Shown: in pieces, positions 35,129-43,408 of the stretch | How the letters are laid out: every line of letters begins with the position of its first letter | How positions within the stretch are numbered: position 1 is the first letter of the stretch | Assembly: GCF_017329605.1 (NCBI RefSeq) | Contig: NZ_JAFMTY010000015.1 | Span: forward strand, 1-64,000 | Direction of reading: 5' to 3' | Length of the DNA stretch: 64,000 nucleotides | Origin: Alicyclobacillus fructus | GTDB taxonomy: Bacteria; Bacillota; Bacilli; Alicyclobacillales; Alicyclobacillaceae | Translations under genes and position numbers: made by a program | Notes under the pieces: model-generated | Database searches by the model: none | The model's input: only the letters and a program-made list of their open reading frames with translations | What the model was told of the DNA's origin: nothing

Positions 35129-35146
35129 AATCGAAATGATTCGATT
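35129..35146. promoter_or_regulatory. 18-bp dyad, candidate activator-binding site
   Basis: AATCGAA-ATGA-TTCGATT is a perfect 7-bp inverted repeat. It lies about 90 bp upstream of the -24/-12 element, a normal enhancer distance, and 43 bp before the activator's GTG, so it could serve both activation and autoregulation. Confidence 0.6.
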
Positions 35147-35188
35147 TTGTATCGCGCGAATCCTATGAACGGCGAAGGAGGACTCGAT

Positions 35189-36799
35189 GTGCAAGCGTGG
35201 TTTTGGGTGCAACAGCTCACGACTCCTATCCTCGTGTTTCGACGTGAAGGCGGCCTTTTGCACTGGAATCGCGCGGCAGACGATGCATGGCCGTTTCTCA
35301 AGACCGGCCTGGCGTGGGACGATTTCCGTTCTGCCCTGACAAGTAGCTGGATTGCGCACATCCACGAAGAATCAGATGACGGCTCCTTTCTGGTAGAATG
35401 CCACCCGGATCTCACCGAGCCATTGGTAGAACGCTTGCGAGAGATGAGAGAAGCCTACTTGGAACTGGAACTGATCTTCTCCGAGGCCTTTGATGAACTG
35501 TTTGTCACGGACGGAAATGGCATCACGTTGCGCGTCAATCGAGCCGCGGAACGCCTGTACGGGCTTCGTCGAGAGGACTTGATAGGCCGATCGGTCTTCG
35601 ATCTGGAAAGAGAAGGGGTGTTTTATCCCTCGGTAACCGGACTGGCCTTGAAACTGAGACGCCAGGTAACCGTGTTACAGACGACCTCAGACGGCAAACA
35701 GCTCTTGACGACCGCAAACCCAGTATTTGATGAACGCGGAGACATTCGTCTCGTCATTTCGACTGCTAAAGAAATATCTGACGCACTCCGATCTGAGGTC
35801 CTCCATTTGGAGACGTACACGGACGCAACCGAGACCGGCGATGAGCAGTTCAACATGGTCACGCGCAGCCCGAAGATGCAACAGGTCCTGCACCTAGCCA
35901 AACGACTTGCCGCTGTGGACATCCCTTGTCTTCTTTTGGGCGAAACCGGAGTCGGCAAGAGCACCTTGGCCGAATGGATTCACCGAATGAGTCCGCGCCA
36001 ACGTGGCCCATTTGTTGAAGTGAACTGTGCCGCGCTACCCGAATCGCTTCTTGAAAGCGAGCTCTTTGGGTACGAAAGCGGCGCATTCACTGGAGCGCTG
36101 AAATCAGGAAAACCAGGCAAAGTCGAACTGGCCCATGAGGGTACCTTGTTCTTGGATGAAATCGCCGAGGTGCCACTCCACCTGCAAGGAAAGCTACTGG
36201 ATTTTGTGGAACGGCGCGTGGTCACGAGAATCGGTGGAACGCGTCCGCACAAAGTCGATGCACGTATGATCGCCGCTACAAACCGGGATTTGAAGCAGAT
36301 GGTGAGGAATGGACGATTTCGCGCGGATCTTTATTATCGCCTGAATGGCGTCACCATCGAGCTCCCGCCGTTACGCGAACGAAAGGAAGACATCCCTTAT
36401 TTGGTAACGATGATGCTTCCACGCATATTCGAAGAGTTCTCTATGAAACCGAAGCGCGTTCATCCTGACGTGATTCGACGGCTGGAAGCGTACCATTGGC
36501 CGGGCAACGTCCGCGAATTCGAACATGTTTTACGCCGACTTGTGCTTTTGTCGAACCACGATTTCATTGTCCCATCCGACCTGAAGGAAGAATGGCTTGA
36601 CGAGGAACCGGCGGCCGTTTCAAGTGGTTCATTTGAGCCGCCACTTGCAAAACTCGAACGTGTGGAACGAGAGATCTATGCGGACGCCGTACGCACGTAC
36701 AGGACTACGTACGAAATCGCAGAAGCGCTTGGCGTGAGTCAAGCCACGGTCGTGAGGAAGCTGAAGAAGTATGGACTTCGAGTCCAAGGTTTACGGTGA
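35189..36799 (+). CDS. sigma54-dependent transcriptional activator (PAS-AAA+-HTH)
   Basis: 536 residues from GTG at 35189 (AAGGAGG 8 nt upstream; an ATG at 35165 has no site). A PAS-like region covers about 95-205 (FVTDGNGITLRVNRAAERLYG). The AAA+ domain shows Walker A GETGVGKS at 251-258, the sigma54-contact loop GAFTGA at 298-303 and Walker B FLDEIAEV at 321-328. A Fis-type HTH ends the protein (YEIAEALGVSQATVVRKLKKYG). The layout matches RocR/AcoR-like regulators with a ligand-sensing PAS domain. It is divergent from gabT. Confidence 0.93.
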   Translation: MQAWFWVQQLTTPILVFRREGGLLHWNRAADDAWPFLKTGLAWDDFRSALTSSWIAHIHEESDDGSFLVECHPDLTEPLVERLREMREAYLELELIFSEAFDELFVTDGNGITLRVNRAAERLYGLRREDLIGRSVFDLEREGVFYPSVTGLALKLRRQVTVLQTTSDGKQLLTTANPVFDERGDIRLVISTAKEISDALRSEVLHLETYTDATETGDEQFNMVTRSPKMQQVLHLAKRLAAVDIPCLLLGETGVGKSTLAEWIHRMSPRQRGPFVEVNCAALPESLLESELFGYESGAFTGALKSGKPGKVELAHEGTLFLDEIAEVPLHLQGKLLDFVERRVVTRIGGTRPHKVDARMIAATNRDLKQMVRNGRFRADLYYRLNGVTIELPPLRERKEDIPYLVTMMLPRIFEEFSMKPKRVHPDVIRRLEAYHWPGNVREFEHVLRRLVLLSNHDFIVPSDLKEEWLDEEPAAVSSGSFEPPLAKLERVEREIYADAVRTYRTTYEIAEALGVSQATVVRKLKKYGLRVQGLR

Positions 36800-36820
36800 A
36801 AGCAACGTTCAAAAAAAGAT

Positions 36821-36885
36821 CAAGCGGTCTGGCGCACTGCAACCGGCCGACAGCCGTAAGACGGCAATGCGCTCAGAACCGCTTG
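36821..36885 (-). terminator. intrinsic terminator of dusB
   Basis: CAAGCGGT...GCGCA pairs with TGCGC...ACCGCTTG to form a long stem with small bulges. On the minus strand it is followed by ATCTTTTTTTGAAC, a true U-run. It may also slow plus-strand transcription from the activator gene. Confidence 0.75.
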
Positions 36886-36925
36886 GACTGATATACCATG
36901 GCTGCGAACATCACAACGACGAAAC

Positions 36926-37912
36926 TCACGCCGTCTTCCGGCGCAACACCCAGTCGCAGTAGTCGCGCAACACGGCTTCCATGCCCGCCATGGTGGTCTG
37001 CTGATTGATGAGCGTCCGCACCTCCGCTGCACCGGGCAATCCCTTCACATACCAAGCCGCGTGTTTGCGCATCTCCCTGACGCCGATGTCTTCACCTTTG
37101 AATTCCACCAACATCCGCATGTGGCGCAGCGTCACTTCGAGGCGCTCCTCCACCGATGGCGGCGGAAGAAGTTCCCCCGTGTCGAGATAGTGCGCAATCT
37201 CCCGGAAGATCCATGGATTCCCGAGCGCCGCCCGGCCAACCATGACCGCGTCACACCCGGTCTCCTCCATGAGTCGCTTGGCAGATTGGGGATCCACCAC
37301 ATCCCCATTGCCAATCACCGGAATTCGCACTGCCTCCTTCACGCGGCGGATGATGTCCCAATCGGCCTTGCCACTGTACATTTGCTTGGCCGTGCGGCCG
37401 TGAACCGCCACGGCCTGCGCGCCCGCTTCTTGGACGGCGAGCGCCACCTCGACCGCATTGACGTGATCGTCGTCCCATCCCTTGCGGAACTTCACCGTGA
37501 CCGGCTTGTTGACACGACTCACGACGGCTCTGACGATCTTCGCCGCGTAATTCGGATCGCGCGCCAGCGCTGCACCGCTTCCGGTCTTGCAGATCTTCAA
37601 CACCGGGCAGCCCATGTTGATATCGATGAGATCGGCGTTCGTCTCGCCGACCATCTCCGCGGCCTGCTCCATGGACGCAAGATCGTACCCGACGAGCTGC
37701 AGGCTCACGGGATGCTCGTCCGGCAAAATGGTCGTCATCTTTCTGGATTTTTCGTTTCCGCTCACAAGCCCCTTGTCACTGACCATTTCCGCGCAGACCA
37801 TGCCCGCGCCAAGCTCCTTGGCGAGCCGCCGAAACGGAGGATTGCAAACGCCCGCCATCGGCGCGAGGATGACAGGGTTGTCCAGCGTCACGCCCGCGAT
37901 GGTGACTTTCAC
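36926..37912 (-). CDS. dusB: tRNA-dihydrouridine synthase
   Basis: 328 residues, DusB type. FMN-barrel motifs: ILAPMAGVCNPPFRRL, DINMGCPVLKICKTGSG with catalytic Cys102, VTVKFRKGWDDDHVN, AVHGRTAKQMYSG, IPVIGNGDV, VMVGRAALGNPWIF. GTG at 37912 follows AAGGAGAG. Reduces uridines in the tRNA D-loop. It has its own promoter and terminator; a longer open frame upstream to 38266 lies over the TM2 gene and is not used. Confidence 0.95.
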   Translation of the reverse strand: MKVTIAGVTLDNPVILAPMAGVCNPPFRRLAKELGAGMVCAEMVSDKGLVSGNEKSRKMTTILPDEHPVSLQLVGYDLASMEQAAEMVGETNADLIDINMGCPVLKICKTGSGAALARDPNYAAKIVRAVVSRVNKPVTVKFRKGWDDDHVNAVEVALAVQEAGAQAVAVHGRTAKQMYSGKADWDIIRRVKEAVRIPVIGNGDVVDPQSAKRLMEETGCDAVMVGRAALGNPWIFREIAHYLDTGELLPPPSVEERLEVTLRHMRMLVEFKGEDIGVREMRKHAAWYVKGLPGAAEVRTLINQQTTMAGMEAVLRDYCDWVLRRKTA

Positions 37913-37954
37913 GCGAACCTCTCTCCTTCGACCGATCCCGATTGCATGTCCGAT

Positions 37955-37984
37955 ATTATAAAGCGAGCCGCGGCTGAGGTTCAA
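37955..37984 (-). promoter_or_regulatory. sigmaA promoter of dusB
   Basis: TTGAAC (37984-37979), 18-bp spacer, TATAAT (37960-37955), about 50 bp before the dusB GTG. It overlaps the last codons of the TM2 gene. A CCGCGG-N11-CCGCGG hairpin (37968-37990) overlaps it and could terminate the TM2 transcript. Confidence 0.65.
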
Positions 37985-38211
37985 CCGCGGTACCCCGCCA
38001 TGCGCGCCGTCAGGACGAGATCGAACAGCCACCAGATGCCGACCGAAAAGAGCAGGATATGGCCGATCACGGTCGACGCCACGAGTCCGCCCACCACGGT
38101 GCACGCGGCCATCAGAAGTCCCGTGCCGACGTGGCCGAGATACACGCGATGCACGCCGAGGTAACCCAGGAAAAACCACAACACATACGCGAGCGCCACG
38201 CTTCTGCGCAT
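37981..38211 (-). CDS. TM2-domain membrane protein
   Basis: 76 residues. A TM2 domain of two helices joined by a short turn: AYVLWFFLGYLGVHRVYLGHVGTG then VGIWWLFDLVLTARM. GGGGGGT lies before the ATG at 38211 (an in-frame ATG at 38226 is possible). Function of bacterial TM2 proteins is unclear. It follows the carboxypeptidase gene by 51 bp on the same strand. Confidence 0.8.
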   Translation of the reverse strand: MRRSVALAYVLWFFLGYLGVHRVYLGHVGTGLLMAACTVVGGLVASTVIGHILLFSVGIWWLFDLVLTARMAGYRG

Positions 38212-38262
38212 GCCCGTACCCCCCATAACCCGACGTACTAGAGGTTATGAGGCGTCCGCTTG

Positions 38263-39135
38263 TCAACTTGCCGATGGATCCTGAACGGTCTCACGATTGG
38301 CCCAGCTGAGCAGGCGCACGGTCTCGCGGTACATCAGGCTCTTGCGCGGCGCCCCGAAGACGACGCTCACCAGCACATGGCCGTCTGACGGGCGCCTGAC
38401 GGCGGTCGCCAGACAGTACATGGCGCGGGACGTGAAACCCGTCTTCCCGCCGATGAACTCCCCAATTGAAGCCGGCGGACTGTACAACAGGCGATTCCCG
38501 TTTCGGATGACTCTGCCCGCGATGGTCGCCTGAGGCGTCTGCATCGCGCGCACGATGCGCGGATACGTGATGGCTTTGGCGGTGATGAGCGCGATGTCCT
38601 TTGCGGACGTGGCGTGAGCTTCGGCGTGCAGACCGTTCGGCGTCACGAACTGGGTGTGGGTGCAACCGATGATGCGCGCTTCCACGTTCATCATGCGCGC
38701 GAAGCCTTCCTGCGATCCGCCCACCGTCTCCGCGATGCCGTATGCGACGTCGTTCGCGCTCTTCATGATGAGCGCGAGCAAGGCCTCCTCGGCCGTGAGC
38801 TCTGTTCCCGGCCGAAGTCCCAGGCGCACGCGCGGCTGCCGACTCGCTGCCTCGCTGATGTAGACCGGATCGTCCGGTCGGAGGTGTTGCACGAGGAGAA
38901 TGGCCGTCATGAGTTTGGTCGTGCTGGCTGGGTACATGGGTTCGTCCCCGCGCTTGTCATACAGGACCTTTCGATCCGTGGCGTCGTACACGACCGCCGC
39001 CTTTGCGTTCACCGCGGGCGGACGCAAGGTCTCCGCTCCGGCGCGCGGAGCAAGGCCAGCGACGAGCGCCCATGCACAGGCGATCGCGGCGACAAGCGCG
39101 CGCCACCACACGCGGTTCCGTCGATCAGAAAACAA
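38263..39135 (-). CDS. D-alanyl-D-alanine carboxypeptidase (DacF/PBP5 family)
   Basis: About 290 residues. A signal peptide (WRALVAAIACAWALVAGLAPRAGAE) is followed by the penicillin-binding motifs STTK (active Ser), SAND and GKTG (IGGKTGFTSRA). It trims peptidoglycan stem peptides outside the membrane. It lacks a long C-terminal domain and amphipathic anchor. I prefer the TTG at 39135, 8 nt after GAGG; the GTG at 39144 sits inside the ribosome binding site. Whether it is vegetative (DacA) or sporulation-type (DacF) cannot be told. Confidence 0.88.
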   Translation of the reverse strand: MFSDRRNRVWWRALVAAIACAWALVAGLAPRAGAETLRPPAVNAKAAVVYDATDRKVLYDKRGDEPMYPASTTKLMTAILLVQHLRPDDPVYISEAASRQPRVRLGLRPGTELTAEEALLALIMKSANDVAYGIAETVGGSQEGFARMMNVEARIIGCTHTQFVTPNGLHAEAHATSAKDIALITAKAITYPRIVRAMQTPQATIAGRVIRNGNRLLYSPPASIGEFIGGKTGFTSRAMYCLATAVRRPSDGHVLVSVVFGAPRKSLMYRETVRLLSWANRETVQDPSAS

Positions 39136-39243
39136 AACGACCACCTCTCTCGCGTGTCGTCGCGGATTAAGGTGGACGTTTTCAGCCGGTTCTATGCCCC
39201 TCGTCGCCTTCCGACCAAGCCTTCGACAGCGGCGCCATCCCGG

Positions 39244-39918
39244 TCAGGCCGACTGGCTCATCGGCTTCGGCCGCACTTGAACGCGGTGTGCCACGGCCGG
39301 ATCGAGCGATAGCGTCTGCCCGCGCACGGTCACCGTGACCCCCGCCGCATACGGCTCCGGTTCGTTGACCTGCACCGTCTCTCCAGGAACCAAGCCGGTT
39401 CGGTGGAAGAAGCGAAGCAGGTCGAGATCCTCTTCGGCCACTTCCACGATGCGAATGACCTCGAGCGGCGTATTGGGCGGCGCCTCGTCAAGCCCCACAC
39501 CTTTGGGCACCGAATGGCCGTTCCCTGGAATCACGTTTCCGTGGGGACAGGTGGCCGGGTGGTGCAGCATTTCGTTCAGCTTCTGTTCCACAAGCGGAGA
39601 GACGCTGCCCTCCAGTCTCGCCGCTTCGACGTGGGCGTCCGCCCAGTCGAGGCCCAACACGTCCGTCAGCCAGCGCTCGAGCAACCGATGTTTCCGGATG
39701 ATGGCTTCCGCGCGCTTCCTGCCTTCCTCCGTGAGCACCAGTTCGCGCGTGTCGCTCACCTCAACATAGCCTTGCCCGACCAGGCGCTGCAGGGTCTGTG
39801 AAACCGTAGGCCGCGAAACGCCGAGGTAATCAGCCACTCGCGAGGACAGGACCTGTTCGCCTTCCGAGTGAAGCACGTAGATGGCCTCGAGATAGGTGTC
39901 GAGTGCACTTCCGCTCAC
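39244..39918 (-). CDS. DtxR/MntR-family metal-dependent repressor
   Basis: 224 residues. The N-terminal winged helix reads YLEAIYVLHSEGEQV, RVADYLGVSRPTVSQTLQRLVGQGYV; the dimer/metal domain RKHRLLERWLTDVLGLDWADAHVEA contains the expected His and Glu ligands; an SH3-like FeoA domain ends the protein (LVPGETVQVNEPEPY). The presence of the third domain is like DtxR/IdeR rather than short MntR. GTG at 39918 overlaps the stop of the FAH gene (GTGA). Metal (Fe or Mn) and targets unknown. Confidence 0.9.
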   Translation of the reverse strand: MSGSALDTYLEAIYVLHSEGEQVLSSRVADYLGVSRPTVSQTLQRLVGQGYVEVSDTRELVLTEEGRKRAEAIIRKHRLLERWLTDVLGLDWADAHVEAARLEGSVSPLVEQKLNEMLHHPATCPHGNVIPGNGHSVPKGVGLDEAPPNTPLEVIRIVEVAEEDLDLLRFFHRTGLVPGETVQVNEPEPYAAGVTVTVRGQTLSLDPAVAHRVQVRPKPMSQSA

Positions 39919-40586
39919 GGCGATCCCCCCTTGTCCGCAACCCACCGAAAGGCTCCCCATGTATCGCCGTTCAGGCTCAACACAAACTCGTCTCCCGGCC
40001 GCACCGGACCTACGCCGCTCGGCGTCCCGGTGAACAGGATGTCGCCAGCGCCCAAACCGTAAACCTCCAGGCAGTGGCGAATGAGATCCGCGAACGAAAA
40101 CACCATGTCGGACGGCACGCCGCGCTGAACCACCTGACCGTTCTTCTCGAGCGCAAAACGCGCGGTCTCCACGTCGTCGAATGCGTCAAACCGGTACAGA
40201 GCCGTCACGATGGCCGAATCGCGGAAGCTTTTCGCGGCCTCCCAAGGGTATCCCTTCTGTTTGAGCGTGGACTGGAGTTCGCGATCCGTGAGGTCGATGC
40301 CGAGCGCAACCGCCCCCACCGCGTCCGTGGGCCGGTCCCAGGACGGCGTCTCCTTGAACCACAGCACCACCTCAAGCTCGTGGTGCACGTCCGACCTGCC
40401 AGCCGGGTACCTGACCTCACCTGCCGCGGGGACGAGCGCGTGCGTGAACTTGCCGAAGATCATCGGAGAATCGGGCACCTGATTGCCCAGTTCGGAAGCG
40501 TGATCGCGAAAATTGCGTCCCACACAGAAGATGTTGCGAACTTGCGGAATCCAAGCGTCAGCCTCTTGGTATTTCGAAAACCCCAT
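39915..40586 (-). CDS. fumarylacetoacetate hydrolase-family protein
   Basis: 223 residues. Family motifs: NIFCVGRNFRDHASELG, PMIFGKFTHALV, HHELEVVLWF (metal ligands), GIDLTDRELQ, FSFADLIRHC and GDILFTGTPSGVGPV. These enzymes hydrolyse or decarboxylate 2-oxo acids (for example acylpyruvates or oxaloacetate). ATG at 40586 with GGAGG 12 nt upstream, a long spacing. Its stop overlaps the DtxR-type gene start, an unusual pairing. Confidence 0.88.
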   Translation of the reverse strand: MGFSKYQEADAWIPQVRNIFCVGRNFRDHASELGNQVPDSPMIFGKFTHALVPAAGEVRYPAGRSDVHHELEVVLWFKETPSWDRPTDAVGAVALGIDLTDRELQSTLKQKGYPWEAAKSFRDSAIVTALYRFDAFDDVETARFALEKNGQVVQRGVPSDMVFSFADLIRHCLEVYGLGAGDILFTGTPSGVGPVRPGDEFVLSLNGDTWGAFRWVADKGGSP

Positions 40587-40715
40587 CGCGCCGCCCAACC
40601 TCCGATCCTTAGTTGCACTTAGCATACCACACTCCTATGGGCGGGGCACGCCAGGGCACAGCATGGGCCGCGAGAAGGTGTCCCATCGGGCGCCATGCCG
40701 CTTCTTCACAGGAAA

Positions 40716-40745
40716 CGGGCGGCGGTATCCGCGTCCCGCCGCCCG
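40716..40745 (-). terminator. terminator of bacilliredoxin gene
   Basis: CGGGCGGCGG (40716-40725) and CCGCCGCCCG (40736-40745), perfect 10-bp stem, 10-nt loop; on the minus strand TTTCCTGT follows. Confidence 0.7.
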
Positions 40746-40776
40746 CGCGCAAGTGCCTCTTGGCGCTCGGTGTTCG

Positions 40777-41220
40777 TCAGTTGGTCTTCGGATCGCAGTA
40801 CTGGTTGAACAGCGCGACGAGCTTCTCCGCAACGCGCTCCGGCGTCGATCCCTCGATGTCGCTGCGGTGAAGCACGCCGACCAATTCGCCGTCTTTGAAC
40901 AGGAAGAAGGACGGCGAGGACGGCGGCTGGCCCACGAAGTACTCGCGAGCGCGCGCTGTCGCCTCCTTGTCCTGCCCCGCGAACACCGTCACCAGGCGAT
41001 CCGGCCGGCGGTCGTTCTGAAGCGCCATGGCGACGGCCGGGCGCGCGATCCCGCCCGCGCAACCGCAGACCGAATTCACCACGACAAACGTCGTGCCGGC
41101 CTTTTCAGCCATCACGGCGTCCACTTCTTCCGGCGTGCGCAGTTCCTGAAAGCCGATGCTCGTCAGCTCGTCGCGCATCGGTTGGATCATCATCTGGTAA
41201 AAGTCGAGCTCGAGGCTCAC
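40777..41220 (-). CDS. BrxA/BrxB-family bacilliredoxin
   Basis: 147 residues of the YphP/YqiW family. The redox motif is Cys52-Gly-Cys54 (VNSVCGCAGGIARP). ARPAVAMALQ, PSSPSFFLFKDGELVGVLHRSDIEG complete the thioredoxin-like fold. It removes bacillithiol from S-bacillithiolated proteins in organisms that make this thiol. GTG at 41220 with AGGAGGT 7 nt upstream. Monocistronic, with its own terminator; divergent from hemE. Confidence 0.93.
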   Translation of the reverse strand: MSLELDFYQMMIQPMRDELTSIGFQELRTPEEVDAVMAEKAGTTFVVVNSVCGCAGGIARPAVAMALQNDRRPDRLVTVFAGQDKEATARAREYFVGQPPSSPSFFLFKDGELVGVLHRSDIEGSTPERVAEKLVALFNQYCDPKTN

Positions 41221-41418
41221 TCGCCCCACCTCCTGAATGGTGCAAATCCAAACCTTATTATACTCTTTCCACATCGCCAATGACAGTTTTGCAAATCTGA
41301 CGCCGCAGGCGAAAGAGGTGGCCGGTGCCGGTTTGCAACCCCGAAACGCCCTTGGGTATAACAAGGGAGGTACGACGAATTCGAACGACAGACAGGCATG
41401 AGGAATGGGGACTTGGCC

Positions 41419-42486
41419 GTGAACGATCGCTTTCTCCGCGCCTGCCGGCGCGAACCGGTGGATCGAGTGCCCGTCTGGTTCATGCGCCAGGCGGGCCGAT
41501 ACGATCCCGACTACCGCAAGATCCGCGAGACGTACACGCTGCTCGACATCTGCCGGCATCCGGAACTCTGCGCGCGCGTGACGCGCATGCCCGTCGACAA
41601 GCTCGACGTCGACGCCGCGATTCTGTTTTCGGACATCATGGTGCCCGTTGGCGCGATGGGCATGGCGTTTTCGCTCCAGGAGAACGTGGGCCCCGTGATG
41701 GAACATCCCATCCGCTCGGACGACGACGTCTTGCGCCTGCACGCGTTCCATCCCGAAGAAGCGCTCCCCTACGTGATGGAGACCATCCGGCATCTCGCCG
41801 CCAGCCTGCCGGTGCCGCTTATCGGATTCGCCGGCGGACCGTTCACCCTCGCGAGCTACATGATCGAAGGTGGGCCTTCGCGCGATTACGTGCGCACCAA
41901 GACCATGATGTGGGCGCGCCCGGACCTTTGGCGCGCGCTCATGGACAAGCTCGCCGAAGCCATGTCCGGCTACCTCCGCGCGCAGATTCAGGCCGGCGCG
42001 AGCGCCGTGCAGATCTTCGACTCTTGGGTCGGCAGTCTCTCCGTCCACGCATTCCGCGCGCACGTGAAGCCGTATATCGAACGCATCCTGGCTCAACTCG
42101 CCGATCTCGGCGCCCCCGTCATCTACTTCGGCGTTCACACCGGTGAGCTCCTCGCCGACTTCGCGGAAGCAGGCGCGACCGTCGTCGGCGTCGACTGGCG
42201 TACGCCGCTCGATCTCGCCCGCGAGCGGGTTGGAGACTCGGTGGCTCTCCAGGGCAACCTGGATCCAGTGAGCCTGTTCGCCCCACCTGAGGCTCTGAAG
42301 CAGGAGGTCGAAACCGTGCTGCGCCTCGGCACCCATCGCCCCGGCTACATCTTCAATCTCGGCCACGGCGTCAAACCCACCACCGATATCGCCCAACTTC
42401 AGCGCGTCGTGGAATGGGTGCACGCATTCGACGCCCGGCCACGCGATGGGCAGGCCGAGCGCGCAGCGAAGGAGGGACTCGCATGA
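41419..42486 (+). CDS. hemE: uroporphyrinogen decarboxylase
   Basis: 355 residues. PVWFMRQAGRYDPDYRKIR is the N-terminal signature; ILFSDIMVP, GFAGGPFTLASYM, FDSWVGSLS and NLGHGVKP are conserved. It decarboxylates uroporphyrinogen III to coproporphyrinogen III. I prefer GTG at 41419 (GGGGA 7 nt upstream); ATG at 41398 adds seven residues but lacks a close binding site. First gene of hemE-hemH-hemY; its stop overlaps the hemH ATG. Confidence 0.95.
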   Translation: MNDRFLRACRREPVDRVPVWFMRQAGRYDPDYRKIRETYTLLDICRHPELCARVTRMPVDKLDVDAAILFSDIMVPVGAMGMAFSLQENVGPVMEHPIRSDDDVLRLHAFHPEEALPYVMETIRHLAASLPVPLIGFAGGPFTLASYMIEGGPSRDYVRTKTMMWARPDLWRALMDKLAEAMSGYLRAQIQAGASAVQIFDSWVGSLSVHAFRAHVKPYIERILAQLADLGAPVIYFGVHTGELLADFAEAGATVVGVDWRTPLDLARERVGDSVALQGNLDPVSLFAPPEALKQEVETVLRLGTHRPGYIFNLGHGVKPTTDIAQLQRVVEWVHAFDARPRDGQAERAAKEGLA

Positions 42487-43403
42487 CGACGCTGGGCGTC
42501 CTCATGATGGCATACGGCACACCACGCAGCTTGGATGAAGTGGAAGCCTACTACACCGATATCCGGCGCGGCCGCAAACCGTCGCCTGAGCAATTGGCCG
42601 ATCTCGTCCGGCGCTACCAGGCCATCGGCGGCGTGTCTCCGCTCCGGGAGATCACAGAGCGCCAGGCGGAAGGCGTCGGGCGCATCCTGAATGCTTCAGG
42701 CACCGCCACGTACCGCGTCTACTTGGGCATGAAGCACACCGAGCCCCGCATCCATGAGGCGGTGAAGGCGATGCGCCGAGACGGGATCGAGCGCGCCATC
42801 GCGCTCGTGCTCGCACCGCACTACTCGGCGATGAGCGTCGAGACGTACCACGAGCAGGCGCGCGCCGCCGCCAGGGACGGGGGGCCGACGTTGCATTGTG
42901 TGAACGAATGGCATCTGGAACCGCGCTTCCTGGACGTGCTCGCGGCGCGCGTGGACGAGGCGATCCGATCCTGTGAACACCCCGATGAAGCGATGGTGAT
43001 CTTCACGGCCCACTCGCTGCCCGCCCGCATCCTGGAGATGGGCGATCCCTACGTCGACCAGTTGCGCGCATCCGGCGACGCGATCGCCAAACGCCTCCAC
43101 CTCAAACACTACACCTTTGGCTGGCAGAGCGCCGGGCGCACAGCGGAGCCCTGGCTCGGTCCCGACGTGCTCGAGCTGCTCGAGTCCCTGGCCAAGGAAG
43201 GATATCGCGAAGTGGTCGTGTGCTCGCAAGGCTTCGTCGCCGATCACCTCGAGGTCCTCTATGACATCGACATCGAAGCCAGACAGCGCGCGGAGGAACT
43301 CGGGATGAGACTGGTTCGCACGCGCCAGATGAACGACGATCCCGACTTTCTGCGCGCGGTCGCGGACGTGATCGAGCGCGCCAAACGAGACGCAGGGTGG
43401 TGA
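42483..43403 (+). CDS. hemH: coproporphyrin III ferrochelatase
   Basis: 306 residues. VLMMAYGTPRSLDEVEAYYTDI, RYQAIGGVSPL, LAPHYSAMSV, FTAHSLPARIL and FGWQSAGRTAEPWLGPDV are HemH/CpfC motifs. In Firmicutes this enzyme inserts iron into coproporphyrin III. ATG at 42483 overlaps the hemE stop by 4 nt (ATGA). HemQ, the last enzyme of this route, is not in the window. Confidence 0.95.
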   Translation: MTTLGVLMMAYGTPRSLDEVEAYYTDIRRGRKPSPEQLADLVRRYQAIGGVSPLREITERQAEGVGRILNASGTATYRVYLGMKHTEPRIHEAVKAMRRDGIERAIALVLAPHYSAMSVETYHEQARAAARDGGPTLHCVNEWHLEPRFLDVLAARVDEAIRSCEHPDEAMVIFTAHSLPARILEMGDPYVDQLRASGDAIAKRLHLKHYTFGWQSAGRTAEPWLGPDVLELLESLAKEGYREVVVCSQGFVADHLEVLYDIDIEARQRAEELGMRLVRTRQMNDDPDFLRAVADVIERAKRDAGW

Positions 43404-43408
43404 TTGCC

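Noticed and set aside
40777-42423. Long minus-strand frame fused to the bacilliredoxin
   Set aside because: The part beyond 41220 is antisense to hemE; the GTG at 41220 has a strong ribosome binding site and gives the normal protein length.
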